Assembly: GCA_002352215.1 (NCBI GenBank)
Contig: DEIB01000030.1
Location: forward strand, 1-10,470
Length of the DNA: 10,470 nucleotides
DNA from: Chthonomonas sp. UBA2785
Lineage (GTDB): Bacteria; Armatimonadota; Fimbriimonadia; Fimbriimonadales; Fimbriimonadaceae
Reading direction: 5' to 3'
Shown here: piece by piece, positions 1 to 6,649 of the stretch
Layout of the letters: every line of letters begins with the position of its first letter
Position numbering within the stretch: the first letter of the stretch is position 1
Made by a program: the position numbers and the translations under genes
The notes under the pieces: generated by a model
Told to the model about the DNA's origin: nothing
The model's input: only the letters and a program-made list of their open reading frames with translations
Database searches by the model: none

Positions 1-432
1 CCGGCTACGGCGACGTTGTTCAACTACACGCTCGAAAGCGGCACGCTCAACGATCTGCGCTTGAGTGATGACGTTCGCTACAGCGTGAAGACGATCAACA
101 TGGAAAATGGCACCCCGACTATCACGTTCACCTACGTGGCACCGGCGGGGGCAATTTCGGGCCTGACTTACCGTCATGAGTTCCGAAGTGACATCGAGAA
201 GACGAACTGTCGTCTCGATGTCTGGAACTGGAACACGAACCAATGGGAGTTGCTGTTCCTACAAGGATCGCCCATTAGTGACGTCGTCCGAACGGGCTCG
301 CTGAACGTGGCCACGCACATGAACAGTAGCACGCGCGAGATCCGAACTCGAATCTCGAGCACGCGAAACAGTCGGCGAGTCGTGCGGCCGCTGATGGAGT
401 TCGACACCGCAACGATCCAGGTCATTCGATAA
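1..432 (+). CDS. 3' end of an unrecognised secreted-type beta-rich protein (5' truncated)
   Basis: The reading frame is open from base 1 and ends at TAA 430-432, giving 143 residues of a longer protein; the in-frame TTG at 16 is unlikely to be the true start. The residues alternate polar and hydrophobic positions (for example TPTITFTYVAPAG and RLDVWNWNTNQWELLFL), as in beta-sandwich domains of large exported proteins, and Asn, Ser and Thr are common. The N-W-x-T-x-Q-W-E-L-L stretch resembles repeats seen in carbohydrate-binding or adhesin-like modules, but I cannot name a family. There is one Cys. No C-terminal membrane anchor, LPXTG or PEP-CTERM tail is present, since the protein ends in TIQVIR. 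Surface or extracellular location is inferred from composition only. A strong terminator follows directly. Confidence 0.7.
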   Translation, partial: PATATLFNYTLESGTLNDLRLSDDVRYSVKTINMENGTPTITFTYVAPAGAISGLTYRHEFRSDIEKTNCRLDVWNWNTNQWELLFLQGSPISDVVRTGSLNVATHMNSSTREIRTRISSTRNSRRVVRPLMEFDTATIQVIR

Positions 433-441
433 CCCGACCCA

Positions 442-476
442 AGGGCCCCAAGTGCATCCGCATTTGGGGCCTTTTT
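442..476 (+). terminator. Rho-independent terminator after the first gene
   Basis: A 12-bp stem (444-455 pairing with 460-471, one G-U pair, 4-base loop ATCC) is followed by TTTTT at 472-476. It begins about 10 bases after the stop codon of the first gene. This is the only hairpin in the window with a proper T-tract, and it insulates sufB from upstream transcription. Confidence 0.92.
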
Positions 477-549
477 CTTGCCTCCCGCCTTAATCCCGAC
501 AGGAAAGTGCAGATTCCTTGTCAAAATGGTCGTAGAGAACTGAGCGAGT

Positions 550-2022
550 ATGGAGACGATGTCGAATCCCGTAGAAATTTCCAACGATGATGAGCTGCTG
601 CAACATCACGCCGAGCGTGATTACGAGTGGGGCTTTGTCAGCGATGTGGAAGCCGACACGCTCCCGCCGGGGCTGAACGAGGACGTCGTCCGTAAGATTT
701 CCGCCATCAAGGGTGAGCCCGAGTGGATGCTGGAGTTTCGCCTCAAGGCACTCCGCCACTTGGAGACCATGACCTACCCGAAGTGGCCGAACGTGGAGCA
801 CACCGCTCCTGACCTCCAGGCCATTTCTTACTACTCCGCCCCCAAGAAGCTCCCCAAGCTCAACAGCCTGGACGAGGCCGACCCGGAACTCATCCGCACG
901 TTCGAAAAGCTGGGCATCCCCCTGCACGAGCAGATGATCCTGGCCGGGGTGGCCGTGGATGCGGTCTTTGATAGCGTTTCCGTCGTCACCACCTTCAAGG
1001 ACAAGCTCCGCGAAGCGGGCGTGATCTTCTGCTCCATGAGCGAAGCCATCAAGGACCACCCGGAACTCATCCGCGAGTACCTGGGCTCCGTGGTGCCCTA
1101 CAGCGATAACTATTTCGCCACGCTCAACACCGCCGTCTTCACCGATGGTTCGTTCGTGTACATCCCCAAGGGGGTGCGCTGCCCGATGGAGCTGAGCACC
1201 TACTTCCGCATCAACGAGCAGAACACGGGTCAGTTCGAGCGCACGCTCATCATTGCTGAAGAAGGCGCTTATGTGAGCTACCTGGAAGGCTGCACCGCCC
1301 CCAAGCGCGACGAGAACCAGCTTCACGCCGCCGTGGTGGAACTTGTGGCCATGGCCGACGCCACCATCAAGTACAGCACGGTCCAGAACTGGTACCCCGG
1401 CGACAAGGACGGCAAGGGCGGCATCTACAACTTTGTGACCAAGCGCGGCATCTGCAAGGGTGACCGCAGCACCATCACCTGGACGCAAGTCGAAACCGGC
1501 TCGGCCATCACCTGGAAGTACCCCAGCGTTATCCTCAAGGGCGACGACAGCGTGGGCGAGTTCTACAGCGTGGCCCTCACCAGCCGCCGCCAGCAGGCCG
1601 ACACGGGCACCAAGATGGTGCACATCGGCAAGCGAAGCCGCTCCACCATCGTCAGCAAGGGCATCAGCGCCGAGTACGGCCAAAACACGTACCGGGGGTT
1701 GGTCAAGATCAACGCCGGGGCCGAGGGCGCGCGCAACTACAGCGTGTGCGACTCCATGCTGATGAGCGACCACTGCGGCGCTCACACCTTCCCTTACATC
1801 GAGGTGAAGAACAACACCGCCAAGATGGAGCACGAAGCCACCACCAGCAAGATTGGTGAGGATCAACTGTTCTACTTGGCCCAACGCGGCATCAGCGAAG
1901 AAGATGCGATCAACATGATCGTGAGCGGCTTCTGCAAGGACGTGTTCCGCGAGCTGCCGATGGAGTTCGCCGTGGAAGCCCAAAAGCTCCTGGCCGTCAG
2001 CCTCGAGCACTCGGTCGGCTAA
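550..2022 (+). CDS. sufB: Fe-S cluster assembly scaffold SufB
   Basis: SufB is the core of the SufBC2D complex, which assembles Fe-S clusters in the cytoplasm with sulfur supplied by SufS and SufE/U. The 490-residue length is typical. Near-invariant SufB blocks are visible: YLEGCTAP, KYSTVQNWYPGD, SVCDSMLM, CGAHTFPY, EHEATTSKIGEDQLFY and the C-terminal SLEHSVG. By position, C400 corresponds to E. coli Cys405 and H428-E429 to His433-Glu434, the cluster-assembly residues; C248 matches Cys254. Two starts are possible, ATG 550 and ATG 559; neither has a well-spaced Shine-Dalgarno (GGAG at 552-555 is only 3 bases from 559). The gene is bounded by a terminator upstream and a hairpin downstream, and no other suf gene is in the window, so its partners must lie elsewhere. 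Identification is very secure; the exact start is not. Confidence 0.97.
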   Translation: METMSNPVEISNDDELLQHHAERDYEWGFVSDVEADTLPPGLNEDVVRKISAIKGEPEWMLEFRLKALRHLETMTYPKWPNVEHTAPDLQAISYYSAPKKLPKLNSLDEADPELIRTFEKLGIPLHEQMILAGVAVDAVFDSVSVVTTFKDKLREAGVIFCSMSEAIKDHPELIREYLGSVVPYSDNYFATLNTAVFTDGSFVYIPKGVRCPMELSTYFRINEQNTGQFERTLIIAEEGAYVSYLEGCTAPKRDENQLHAAVVELVAMADATIKYSTVQNWYPGDKDGKGGIYNFVTKRGICKGDRSTITWTQVETGSAITWKYPSVILKGDDSVGEFYSVALTSRRQQADTGTKMVHIGKRSRSTIVSKGISAEYGQNTYRGLVKINAGAEGARNYSVCDSMLMSDHCGAHTFPYIEVKNNTAKMEHEATTSKIGEDQLFYLAQRGISEEDAINMIVSGFCKDVFRELPMEFAVEAQKLLAVSLEHSVG

Positions 2023-2030
2023 GCCTGGTC

Positions 2031-2064
2031 TGTCATTCGGTATGGTGAGCCATGCCGAATGACA
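2031..2064 (+). other. Stem-loop between sufB and the TfoX-domain gene, covering the latter's start codon
   Basis: Bases 2031-2045 pair with 2050-2064 over 15 bp (one T-G wobble, 2041/2054), leaving a 4-base TGAG loop. The stem starts 8 bases after the sufB stop codon and includes the ATG at 2052-2054. No T-run follows. It may be a T-poor terminator for sufB, an mRNA 3' stabiliser, or a structure that hides the start of the next gene if the two are co-transcribed. TATGGT at 2041-2046 also fits a -10 box 5 bases before the ATG, so a leaderless start that would split the hairpin is another option. Confidence 0.6.
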
Positions 2065-2405
2065 AAGCCCAAATCGAAGCGTGGGTAGCGCAAATGAGCG
2101 TGCACACACCCGTCCGCACCCGGGCGATGTTTGGGGGGCACGGCTTCTACGCGGGGGATATCTTCTTCGCCCTCGCCGACGATAATCACCTGTACTTTAA
2201 GGTCGACGATTCAAACCGCGCTGACTTCGAAGCGCACGGGATGGAGCCCTTTGTGCCATGGCCGGGGGCGGCCCCCATGGGCTACTACCCCTTGCCATCG
2301 GCCATTCTCAATGACATGGAGGAACTCGGAGTGTGGATGGATGCAGCGATCGCCGTGGCCGAGGCCAACAAAAAGCCCGCTCGCCCCCGCAAGAAGAAAG
2401 CCTAA
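2052..2405 (+). CDS. TfoX/Sxy N-terminal domain protein
   Basis: This 117-residue protein is essentially one TfoX N-terminal domain. The family signature runs from about residue 26 to 68: MFGGHGFYAGDIFFAL, then DDNHLYFKVDDSNRADFEAHG, then EPF, and later MGYYPLP (76-82). In Vibrio and Haemophilus, TfoX/Sxy activates competence genes, but those proteins also carry a C-terminal domain that is absent here; stand-alone N-domains occur in many bacteria without a proven competence role. The C-terminus is a short basic tail (KKPARPRKKKA), which could contact nucleic acid. ATG 2052 is the start that keeps the whole domain; it lies inside a stem-loop. The stop codon overlaps that of the convergent small membrane protein gene. 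Family assignment is strong; function is uncertain. Confidence 0.88.
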   Translation: MPNDKAQIEAWVAQMSVHTPVRTRAMFGGHGFYAGDIFFALADDNHLYFKVDDSNRADFEAHGMEPFVPWPGAAPMGYYPLPSAILNDMEELGVWMDAAIAVAEANKKPARPRKKKA

Positions 2406-2701
2406 GGGCTGGCCGCAGGGGGATTGACGGCGCGGCCCGGACGGGTCTCCAACTCTTCCACAATCCGGGAAGCGTAAGGCTTCAGCGGGTCAAAGTTCGT
2501 TGCCAAGTTCAGCATGTAGATGAGGAGCGACATGACCACGGTGGCCCCGATCATCGTGCCAAAGCCCTGCGCCACGCCCATACCAAATCGCACTCGCCAG
2601 TTCTTGGTGGCTTCGATTTGATCCTTCAGCAATTCGTTCTGCTCCCGCAGAATCGTCAGCAGTTCTGACTCGGATTCTTGGTTCATGAGCAACTTATCCA
2701 C
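2402..2701 (-). CDS. Small single-pass membrane protein, DUF5665-like
   Basis: The protein has about 99 residues. From the GTG start, residues 7-36 form a polar, Leu-heptad helix (SELLTILREQNELLKDQIEA) that could be a short coiled coil. A Gly-rich membrane segment follows at about 40-65 (GMGVAQGFGTMIGATVVMSL and on), then a Pro-rich tail ending AVNPPAASP. The helix followed by a G-x-x-x-G-rich transmembrane segment fits DUF5665-type proteins, whose function is unknown. I chose GTG at 2701 because AAGGA (2711-2707) precedes it by 5 bases, the best Shine-Dalgarno in the window; ATG 2716 and ATG 2686 are in-frame alternatives with no clear site. The stop codon overlaps the TfoX-domain gene's stop codon (shared CTAA), and the start faces the barrel gene across about 79 bases. 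Confidence 0.72.
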   Translation of the reverse strand: MDKLLMNQESESELLTILREQNELLKDQIEATKNWRVRFGMGVAQGFGTMIGATVVMSLLIYMLNLATNFDPLKPYASRIVEELETRPGRAVNPPAASP

Positions 2702-2765
2702 GGCATTCCTTCCCATCCGGTTGCGATCGGCGAAAGGAGCGGCATCCTTTGCCTAGCCTCAACCG

Positions 2766-2771
2766 TATATT
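2766..2771 (+). promoter_or_regulatory. Candidate -10 box (TATATT) close to the barrel-protein start
   Basis: TATATT ends 9 bases before ATG 2781. No convincing -35 or Shine-Dalgarno site is seen in the 79-base divergent spacer. The spacing would put the transcript start at or within a few bases of the start codon. Confidence 0.35.
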
Positions 2772-2780
2772 CCCTTGATT

Positions 2781-3458
2781 ATGAGTGCCCTGACCCTAAT
2801 GTCCGTGATGCTTGCCTCTTCTGCAAGCGCCAAGGAGAAGCAACCGATCCTGACCGGAACCCGATCTGCGCTCACCCAATCGAATTCCCTCTTTGGTCCG
2901 ACCGGCCTGATGACGGTGCCGACGGCCTACACGGCGGACCCCGGTCAAGTGGCCTTTGGGGCCAGTTTTGGCGACGGCGTACGCATCCCCAGCATCAACT
3001 ACGGGGCCATGCGCTACGTCGAAGTTGGCGGCGGCTTTGTGGACCGCGACAACGGCCGCAATCGGTTCATCGCCAACGCGAAGGTCACCATTATCCCGCA
3101 GAACTTTGGCAGTTTCGAGGTGGGTATTGGCGTGATCGACGCCATGGACGCCATCAACCAAACCGCGTACTTTGTAGGCTCGGTTGACCTCACACCGCCG
3201 AACTGGGACCCGACGGGTCGCGTCGGGTCGCCGATTGCGCTGAAGGCGCACGGCGGGGTTGGCACCGGTTTCTTCCAGGAGCGCATTTTTGGCGGGGCCG
3301 AGTTGCTCTTCCCGAACCAGTTCTCGTTGCTGGGCGAATACGACTCGGAGAATTTCAACTTCGGGGTGCGTTACGTGCATGACGATCGCTTCCGCGCTCA
3401 ATTGGGCGTCCAGAACAAGTCCATCTTCTTCAACACGACGTCCATTATTCAGTTCTGA
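2781..3458 (+). CDS. Short YjbH-like outer-membrane beta-barrel protein
   Basis: This is an exported protein of 225 residues. It begins with a short signal peptide (MSALTLMSVMLASSASA, likely cut before KEK) that lacks the usual positive N-terminus. Next comes the motif LFGPTGLMTVPTAYTADPGQ (about residues 38-57), which resembles the TGL-x-x-x-PTA opening of YjbH/GLM-type barrels linked to exopolysaccharide export. Alternating short beta strands fill the remainder, and the last residue is Phe (NTTSIIQF), the classic signal for outer-membrane barrel insertion. Classical YjbH proteins are around 700 residues, so this is a much smaller version with perhaps 8-12 strands. TTG 2775 is an alternative start. 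No polysaccharide genes are nearby, so the role is unknown; outer-membrane location is a confident inference, the YjbH link moderate. Confidence 0.75.
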   Translation: MSALTLMSVMLASSASAKEKQPILTGTRSALTQSNSLFGPTGLMTVPTAYTADPGQVAFGASFGDGVRIPSINYGAMRYVEVGGGFVDRDNGRNRFIANAKVTIIPQNFGSFEVGIGVIDAMDAINQTAYFVGSVDLTPPNWDPTGRVGSPIALKAHGGVGTGFFQERIFGGAELLFPNQFSLLGEYDSENFNFGVRYVHDDRFRAQLGVQNKSIFFNTTSIIQF

Positions 3459-3465
3459 ACCTGAC

Positions 3466-3497
3466 GAGGTTCCGGGTTGCCCTGCTCCCGGAACCTT
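3466..3497 (+). terminator. Hairpin after the barrel gene, possible T-poor terminator
   Basis: AGGTTCCGGG (3467-3476) pairs perfectly with CCCGGAACCT (3487-3496) around a 10-base loop, with an extra G-U pair outside. It begins 8 bases after the stop codon. No T-tract follows, so termination is uncertain; it may instead protect the mRNA 3' end. Confidence 0.45.
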
Positions 3498-3516
3498 CAT
3501 CTCCGCAACTTCATCT
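3495..3516 (+). repeat. Direct repeat CTTCATCT x2 upstream of the MarR-type gene
   Basis: The octamer CTTCATCT occurs at 3495-3502 and 3509-3516, a 14-base period, ending 10 bases before the regulator's start codon. It could be a binding site, but MarR proteins usually bind palindromes and the repeat may be chance. Confidence 0.25.
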
Positions 3517-3526
3517 ATCTGTTTGC

Positions 3527-4003
3527 ATGTGCCCTTTGAGTGAGTCGACATTTTCGGACCCTAAGGTCCGGGCCTTCCATGCCTGCTTGGTCGCTCATTC
3601 GCGGATCAGCATGCAGATGGAGGAGTTTTTGGCCCGCGCAGAAACGTTGCCTCTCCGCGATTACGACGTCCTTGTGACGCTGGAGATGGCCGAAAATGGC
3701 ACCTTGCGCATGAACGAATTGGCCGACCGAGTGGTGTACAGCCGATCCGGCTTAACGCGCCTCGTGGATCGCCTCTCGCATGAAGGTCTGGTGCGCCGAG
3801 AGAGGTGCGGCAAAGATCGCCGGGGCATCTATTGCGTTCTCACCGAGAAGGGGCGAGCCGCACGGGTTGCTGCCGGTCCGTATATGTTGCATGCCATCCA
3901 TCATGTCTTTGGCCAGCACTTTTCGGTCAAGGAAACGGAAAGCTTTTTTCAGATGATGCAGCGCATTCAGTCGGCGGCCAACGAACCCATTCCCCTCCCT
4001 TAG
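3527..4003 (+). CDS. MarR-family winged-helix transcriptional regulator
   Basis: The 158-residue length is normal for MarR dimers. The winged helix spans about residues 44-110: helix RDYDVLVTLEMA, then MNELADRVVYS, the recognition helix SRSGLTRLVDRLSHEGLV (72-89), and the wing with the conserved D-R-R (97-99) running into TEKGRAA. Flanking helices (about 10-40 and 115-150) would form the dimer interface. MarR proteins usually repress their own or a neighbouring gene and let go on binding a phenolic ligand or on cysteine oxidation. Cysteines lie at 2, 20, 94 and 103; the last two bracket the wing, which is unusual. No drug pump or peroxide gene is adjacent, so the target is not apparent; the methyltransferase gene follows after 50 bases in the same direction. 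ATG 3527 is the only start that keeps the N-terminal dimer helix; TTG 3536 is an alternative. Confidence 0.92.
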   Translation: MCPLSESTFSDPKVRAFHACLVAHSRISMQMEEFLARAETLPLRDYDVLVTLEMAENGTLRMNELADRVVYSRSGLTRLVDRLSHEGLVRRERCGKDRRGIYCVLTEKGRAARVAAGPYMLHAIHHVFGQHFSVKETESFFQMMQRIQSAANEPIPLP

Positions 4004-4040
4004 ACCTTACCGGGCTCAGGTGAACTTCCCCTGAAACGGG

Positions 4041-4046
4041 TAGTTT
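4041..4046 (+). promoter_or_regulatory. Candidate -10 box (TAGTTT) close to the methyltransferase start
   Basis: TAGTTT ends 7 bases before ATG 4054, and a weak -35-like GTGAAC lies 15 bases upstream of it. No Shine-Dalgarno site is present. This is the spacing expected of a leaderless or nearly leaderless mRNA. Confidence 0.35.
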
Positions 4047-4053
4047 GCGCCCC

Positions 4054-5214
4054 ATGCCCCACGACGTATGGCTAAAGAAAGGCCGCGAAAAGAAGATCCG
4101 CAACGGTTACCCGTGGGTGCAACGCGGGGAAATTGAGCACGGTGAAGGTGAACCCGGCGGTCTCGTGCGCGTCCGCGACATGGATGGTGCGACCCTCGGT
4201 ACCGGTACCTTTAATCCTGCCAGCCGCTTCCCGGTGCGCATGCTCACCACTCAGGAGGAGCCGATTGACCAGGCTTGGTTTGCTCGCCGCTTGGCCAAAG
4301 CCGACCAGATTCGCCGCACCCGCCTGCAGAACACGGACAGCTGGCGCGTAAGTGGCGGCGAGAGTGACGGACTCAGTGGCCTCATCATCGACCGTTACGG
4401 CGACCATCTCGTGGTGCAAGTACGCACGCTGGGCATGGAGCGCCTGCGCGAATTTTGGTATCCCGCTCTGCTCGAAGCTCTCAAGCCCGCGAGCGTGTAC
4501 GAGCGAAGCGACATGGCGGGGCGCAACGAAGAGCGCCTGAGCCCCCATGCCGGTGAGCTGCTCGGCCCGGTTCCGGAGACCGTGGTGATGCACGAGGACG
4601 GCCTGAAGCACACCGTTCTGATCAAGGAAGGCCTCAAGACCGGCTTCTACCTTGACCAGCGCCAAACTCGCCGCGCCTTCGAAGCAGCCCTCAAGCCCGG
4701 CGACAAGGTGCTCGACGTCTTCTCTTACACCGGGGCGTTTGCGATGCGGGCCGCTCGGGCCGGGGCCCTGCCCACCGCCGTGGACATGAACCCGCTCGCC
4801 GTGGACACGGCCCGGGCCGACGCCGCCCTCAACGGGCTCGAATTCCCGGTGGTGGAAGCCAATGCCTTCGAATTCCTGCCCAGCGAAGCCCCCGGCACCT
4901 ACGATTGGATTCTGCTGGACCCGCCCGCCATCGCCAAGACGGCCGAGAAGCGCGACTCGCTGAAGTGGGGAATCTGGAAGCTGGCGTACCATGCTCTCCC
5001 CGCACTTAAGCCCGGTGGCACCCTTATCGTCAGCGCGTGTACGTACCAGATGTCGCTACCCATGCTGGTGGATACGGTTCGCCTGGCCGCCAACGACCAA
5101 CACGTGATTCTGAACCTGGAGCACATGACGATCCAGGATATTGACCACCCGGCCCCGATCCAGTTCCCGGAAGCGCTGTATCTCAAGACGGGTTGGTTCC
5201 GGCGCGCGGACTAA
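4054..5214 (+). CDS. RlmI-type class I SAM-dependent rRNA (cytosine-5) methyltransferase
   Basis: This 386-residue protein matches the RlmI/YccW group, which methylates a cytosine of 23S rRNA (C1962 in E. coli) using S-adenosylmethionine. An N-terminal PUA RNA-binding domain (about 1-75) begins KKGREKKIRNGYPWV and contains FNPASRFPVR. A linker domain follows (about 76-200), with the group's KEGLKTGFYLDQRQTR at 191-206. The Rossmann methyltransferase core comes next: motif I VLDVFSYTGAFAMRAARAG from residue 219, the acidic ribose-binding strand AVDMNP, motif IV LLDPPA with D289-P290-P291, and motif VI SACTY with catalytic C329. ATG 4054 was chosen over TTG 4045 because it starts right at the PUA domain. 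The gene faces the acyltransferase gene with only 13 bases between stop codons. Family assignment is strong; the exact target base is inferred from family. Confidence 0.93.
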   Translation: MPHDVWLKKGREKKIRNGYPWVQRGEIEHGEGEPGGLVRVRDMDGATLGTGTFNPASRFPVRMLTTQEEPIDQAWFARRLAKADQIRRTRLQNTDSWRVSGGESDGLSGLIIDRYGDHLVVQVRTLGMERLREFWYPALLEALKPASVYERSDMAGRNEERLSPHAGELLGPVPETVVMHEDGLKHTVLIKEGLKTGFYLDQRQTRRAFEAALKPGDKVLDVFSYTGAFAMRAARAGALPTAVDMNPLAVDTARADAALNGLEFPVVEANAFEFLPSEAPGTYDWILLDPPAIAKTAEKRDSLKWGIWKLAYHALPALKPGGTLIVSACTYQMSLPMLVDTVRLAANDQHVILNLEHMTIQDIDHPAPIQFPEALYLKTGWFRRAD

Positions 5215-5223
5215 TCCCCGCGC
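5204..5223. terminator. Possible bidirectional hairpin between convergent genes
   Basis: GCGCGG (5204-5209) pairs with CCGCGC (5218-5223) around an 8-base loop that holds the methyltransferase stop codon. It spans most of the 13-base gap between the two convergent stop codons. It is short and lacks T-runs on either strand, so a terminator role is only plausible. Confidence 0.3.
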
Positions 5224-5227
5224 CCGG

Positions 5228-6649
5228 TCAGCTTCGCATAAACCACTGGAACCGCGTGCCCAGCGCCGCCACCGCGATCACCAAAGCGGCCTGCCCAAAG
5301 CCGTATACGGTCATGATCTCGAGCCCTTGGGCGCGGAGGGGTGTATCCCATACCACCCAACCGATGCCGTCGTGCAACTTGGTGATGCGGATGAAGGCCG
5401 GCACCAAGTGCGTGATGGCAACGTAGCCTAGCATCGCGTTCATTCCGGCCAGCGCCAGCGGGCGCACCCAGGCGGGGCGCATGGTGGCGAGACTTTCGAG
5501 GCCAGCGAGGGTGAGTAGGCTCAACCCGGCCGTCATCGGAAAGTAGCTCAGCGTGGCCCAGTCTTTGCGGATGCCCCCACCCTGCGGTAAGCACATCAAT
5601 CCCACCAAAACGCAGATGCAGCCCGCACGGAGCCACGCCCGGATGCGCCCGTCGCTCGGTAGGCTGTGGGCATAAGCAATCCCGGCTAAGGCGAGGATCG
5701 CTAAAGCGGTCTTGGACCAATCGCGCCCATCCAAGAGCAACACCCAGGCAATGGTCGGCAAGCCCAACCCCACCGCCACCACACCCCAGCCATCCACCGG
5801 CTCCCGGTGCGTGGCTTGGAGATAGAACGAACCCGCCCACACTCCGGGTAGCACAATCGCGAGGTACTTGAAGTAGCTGAACTGATACAGTTCCTTGAGC
5901 GGGGTCCACGCGCCGAGCTGCGGACCGAAAGCCCAGCCTTCGGCCACCATCGTGAAGAGCACCATCACGGCCAAGGTGAGGCCCCACAGCCATGCGGGGT
6001 GGCGGCGGGTGGCCCAGGCAAACACGGTGCCGAAAAACGCCATGTTCGCCAGCACCAGCAGGATCACATCCACCCGTGCGAATCCAAACGGGCCGCCCGG
6101 CCAAGGGTACAGCCAAATCACCGCCGCCAAGCCCAAGACGCCCACCCCCTGCGATATCGGGTTCACCCACGCTGGCAAGCCCCGAGGCCAACGCCCCCAG
6201 GCCAGCGCAATCAGAACAAACAGGCCAAGGCAGGTCAAGAGTTGCGGCACCGTGTAAGGCTGCCCGGGCTGCTGCAGCCGCCCGAGCTTGGTCTGCTCTA
6301 CCACGTAGGCGAACATGGCCAGGGCAAGGTATCGAACCACTCCCCGCCCCCAGATCTTCCCTGTCGCTCCGCTCTCGGCGTAGCGCGCCTGGGCGAGGGG
6401 CAAGGCCGCGCCCAGGGCAAACAGAAAGAACGGAAACACCAGATCCACCCACGTGAGGCCGTAGCGCGTGGTGTCGAGCTTGTACGCGGGCGGCGGAATC
6501 TGGGCGTGATACATCCAGTCCGGCAAGTGCCGATCGTGCACCCCGCCAAACGGGATCATGCCACTCAGCGCCATGCCGAACAGCGCCAGCCCCCGCAGGG
6601 CATCGAGCGCGAGGGCGCGCCTGGAATCCGGAGCGGGGGATGCCGTCAT
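5228..6649 (-). CDS. HGSNAT-like multi-pass acyltransferase (DUF5009/COG4299 type)
   Basis: This is an integral membrane protein of 473 residues with about ten to eleven hydrophobic helices. The N-terminus has the family signature: RALALDALRGLALFGMALSG (11-30), then MYHAQIPPP with H48, then GLTWVDLVFPFFLFALGAAL (64-83). In human heparan-alpha-glucosaminide N-acetyltransferase the matching region carries the His that relays acetyl groups from cytosolic acetyl-CoA across the membrane to a sugar amine; H48 is the likely counterpart. Bacterial members probably acylate cell-wall or surface sugars, but the substrate here is unknown. ATG 6649 overlaps the stop codon of the upstream stress-protein gene (ATGA), which fixes the start and implies translational coupling. 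The frame stays open far upstream, but that stretch is a shadow of the stress-protein gene. Family confidence is good, substrate unknown. Confidence 0.87.
   Translation of the reverse strand: MTASPAPDSRRALALDALRGLALFGMALSGMIPFGGVHDRHLPDWMYHAQIPPPAYKLDTTRYGLTWVDLVFPFFLFALGAALPLAQARYAESGATGKIWGRGVVRYLALAMFAYVVEQTKLGRLQQPGQPYTVPQLLTCLGLFVLIALAWGRWPRGLPAWVNPISQGVGVLGLAAVIWLYPWPGGPFGFARVDVILLVLANMAFFGTVFAWATRRHPAWLWGLTLAVMVLFTMVAEGWAFGPQLGAWTPLKELYQFSYFKYLAIVLPGVWAGSFYLQATHREPVDGWGVVAVGLGLPTIAWVLLLDGRDWSKTALAILALAGIAYAHSLPSDGRIRAWLRAGCICVLVGLMCLPQGGGIRKDWATLSYFPMTAGLSLLTLAGLESLATMRPAWVRPLALAGMNAMLGYVAITHLVPAFIRITKLHDGIGWVVWDTPLRAQGLEIMTVYGFGQAALVIAVAALGTRFQWFMRS

Noticed and set aside
190..222. 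10-base inverted repeat (190-199 with 213-222) inside the first gene
   Set aside because: It lies in coding sequence far from the gene end, with no T-tract or start site; likely a codon coincidence.
518..523. TTGTCA as a sufB -35 box
   Set aside because: It matches consensus well, but no acceptable -10 lies 15-19 bases downstream.
490..2109. A 539-codon open frame on the minus strand opposite sufB
   Set aside because: It is antisense to a certain gene, its translation is low-complexity and rich in Val, Ala, His and Gly, and it shows no family motif; long antisense frames are expected in GC-rich codon-biased genes.
2052..2405. Natural-competence locus based on the TfoX-domain protein
   Set aside because: The C-terminal domain of true TfoX is missing and there are no com, pil or dprA genes nearby.
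4008..4042. Interrupted inverted repeat (TACC..TCAGG / CCTGA..GGTA) between the MarR-type and methyltransferase genes, as an operator or terminator
   Set aside because: The arms are only 4 and 5 bases with an internal loop and there is no T-run; too weak to call.
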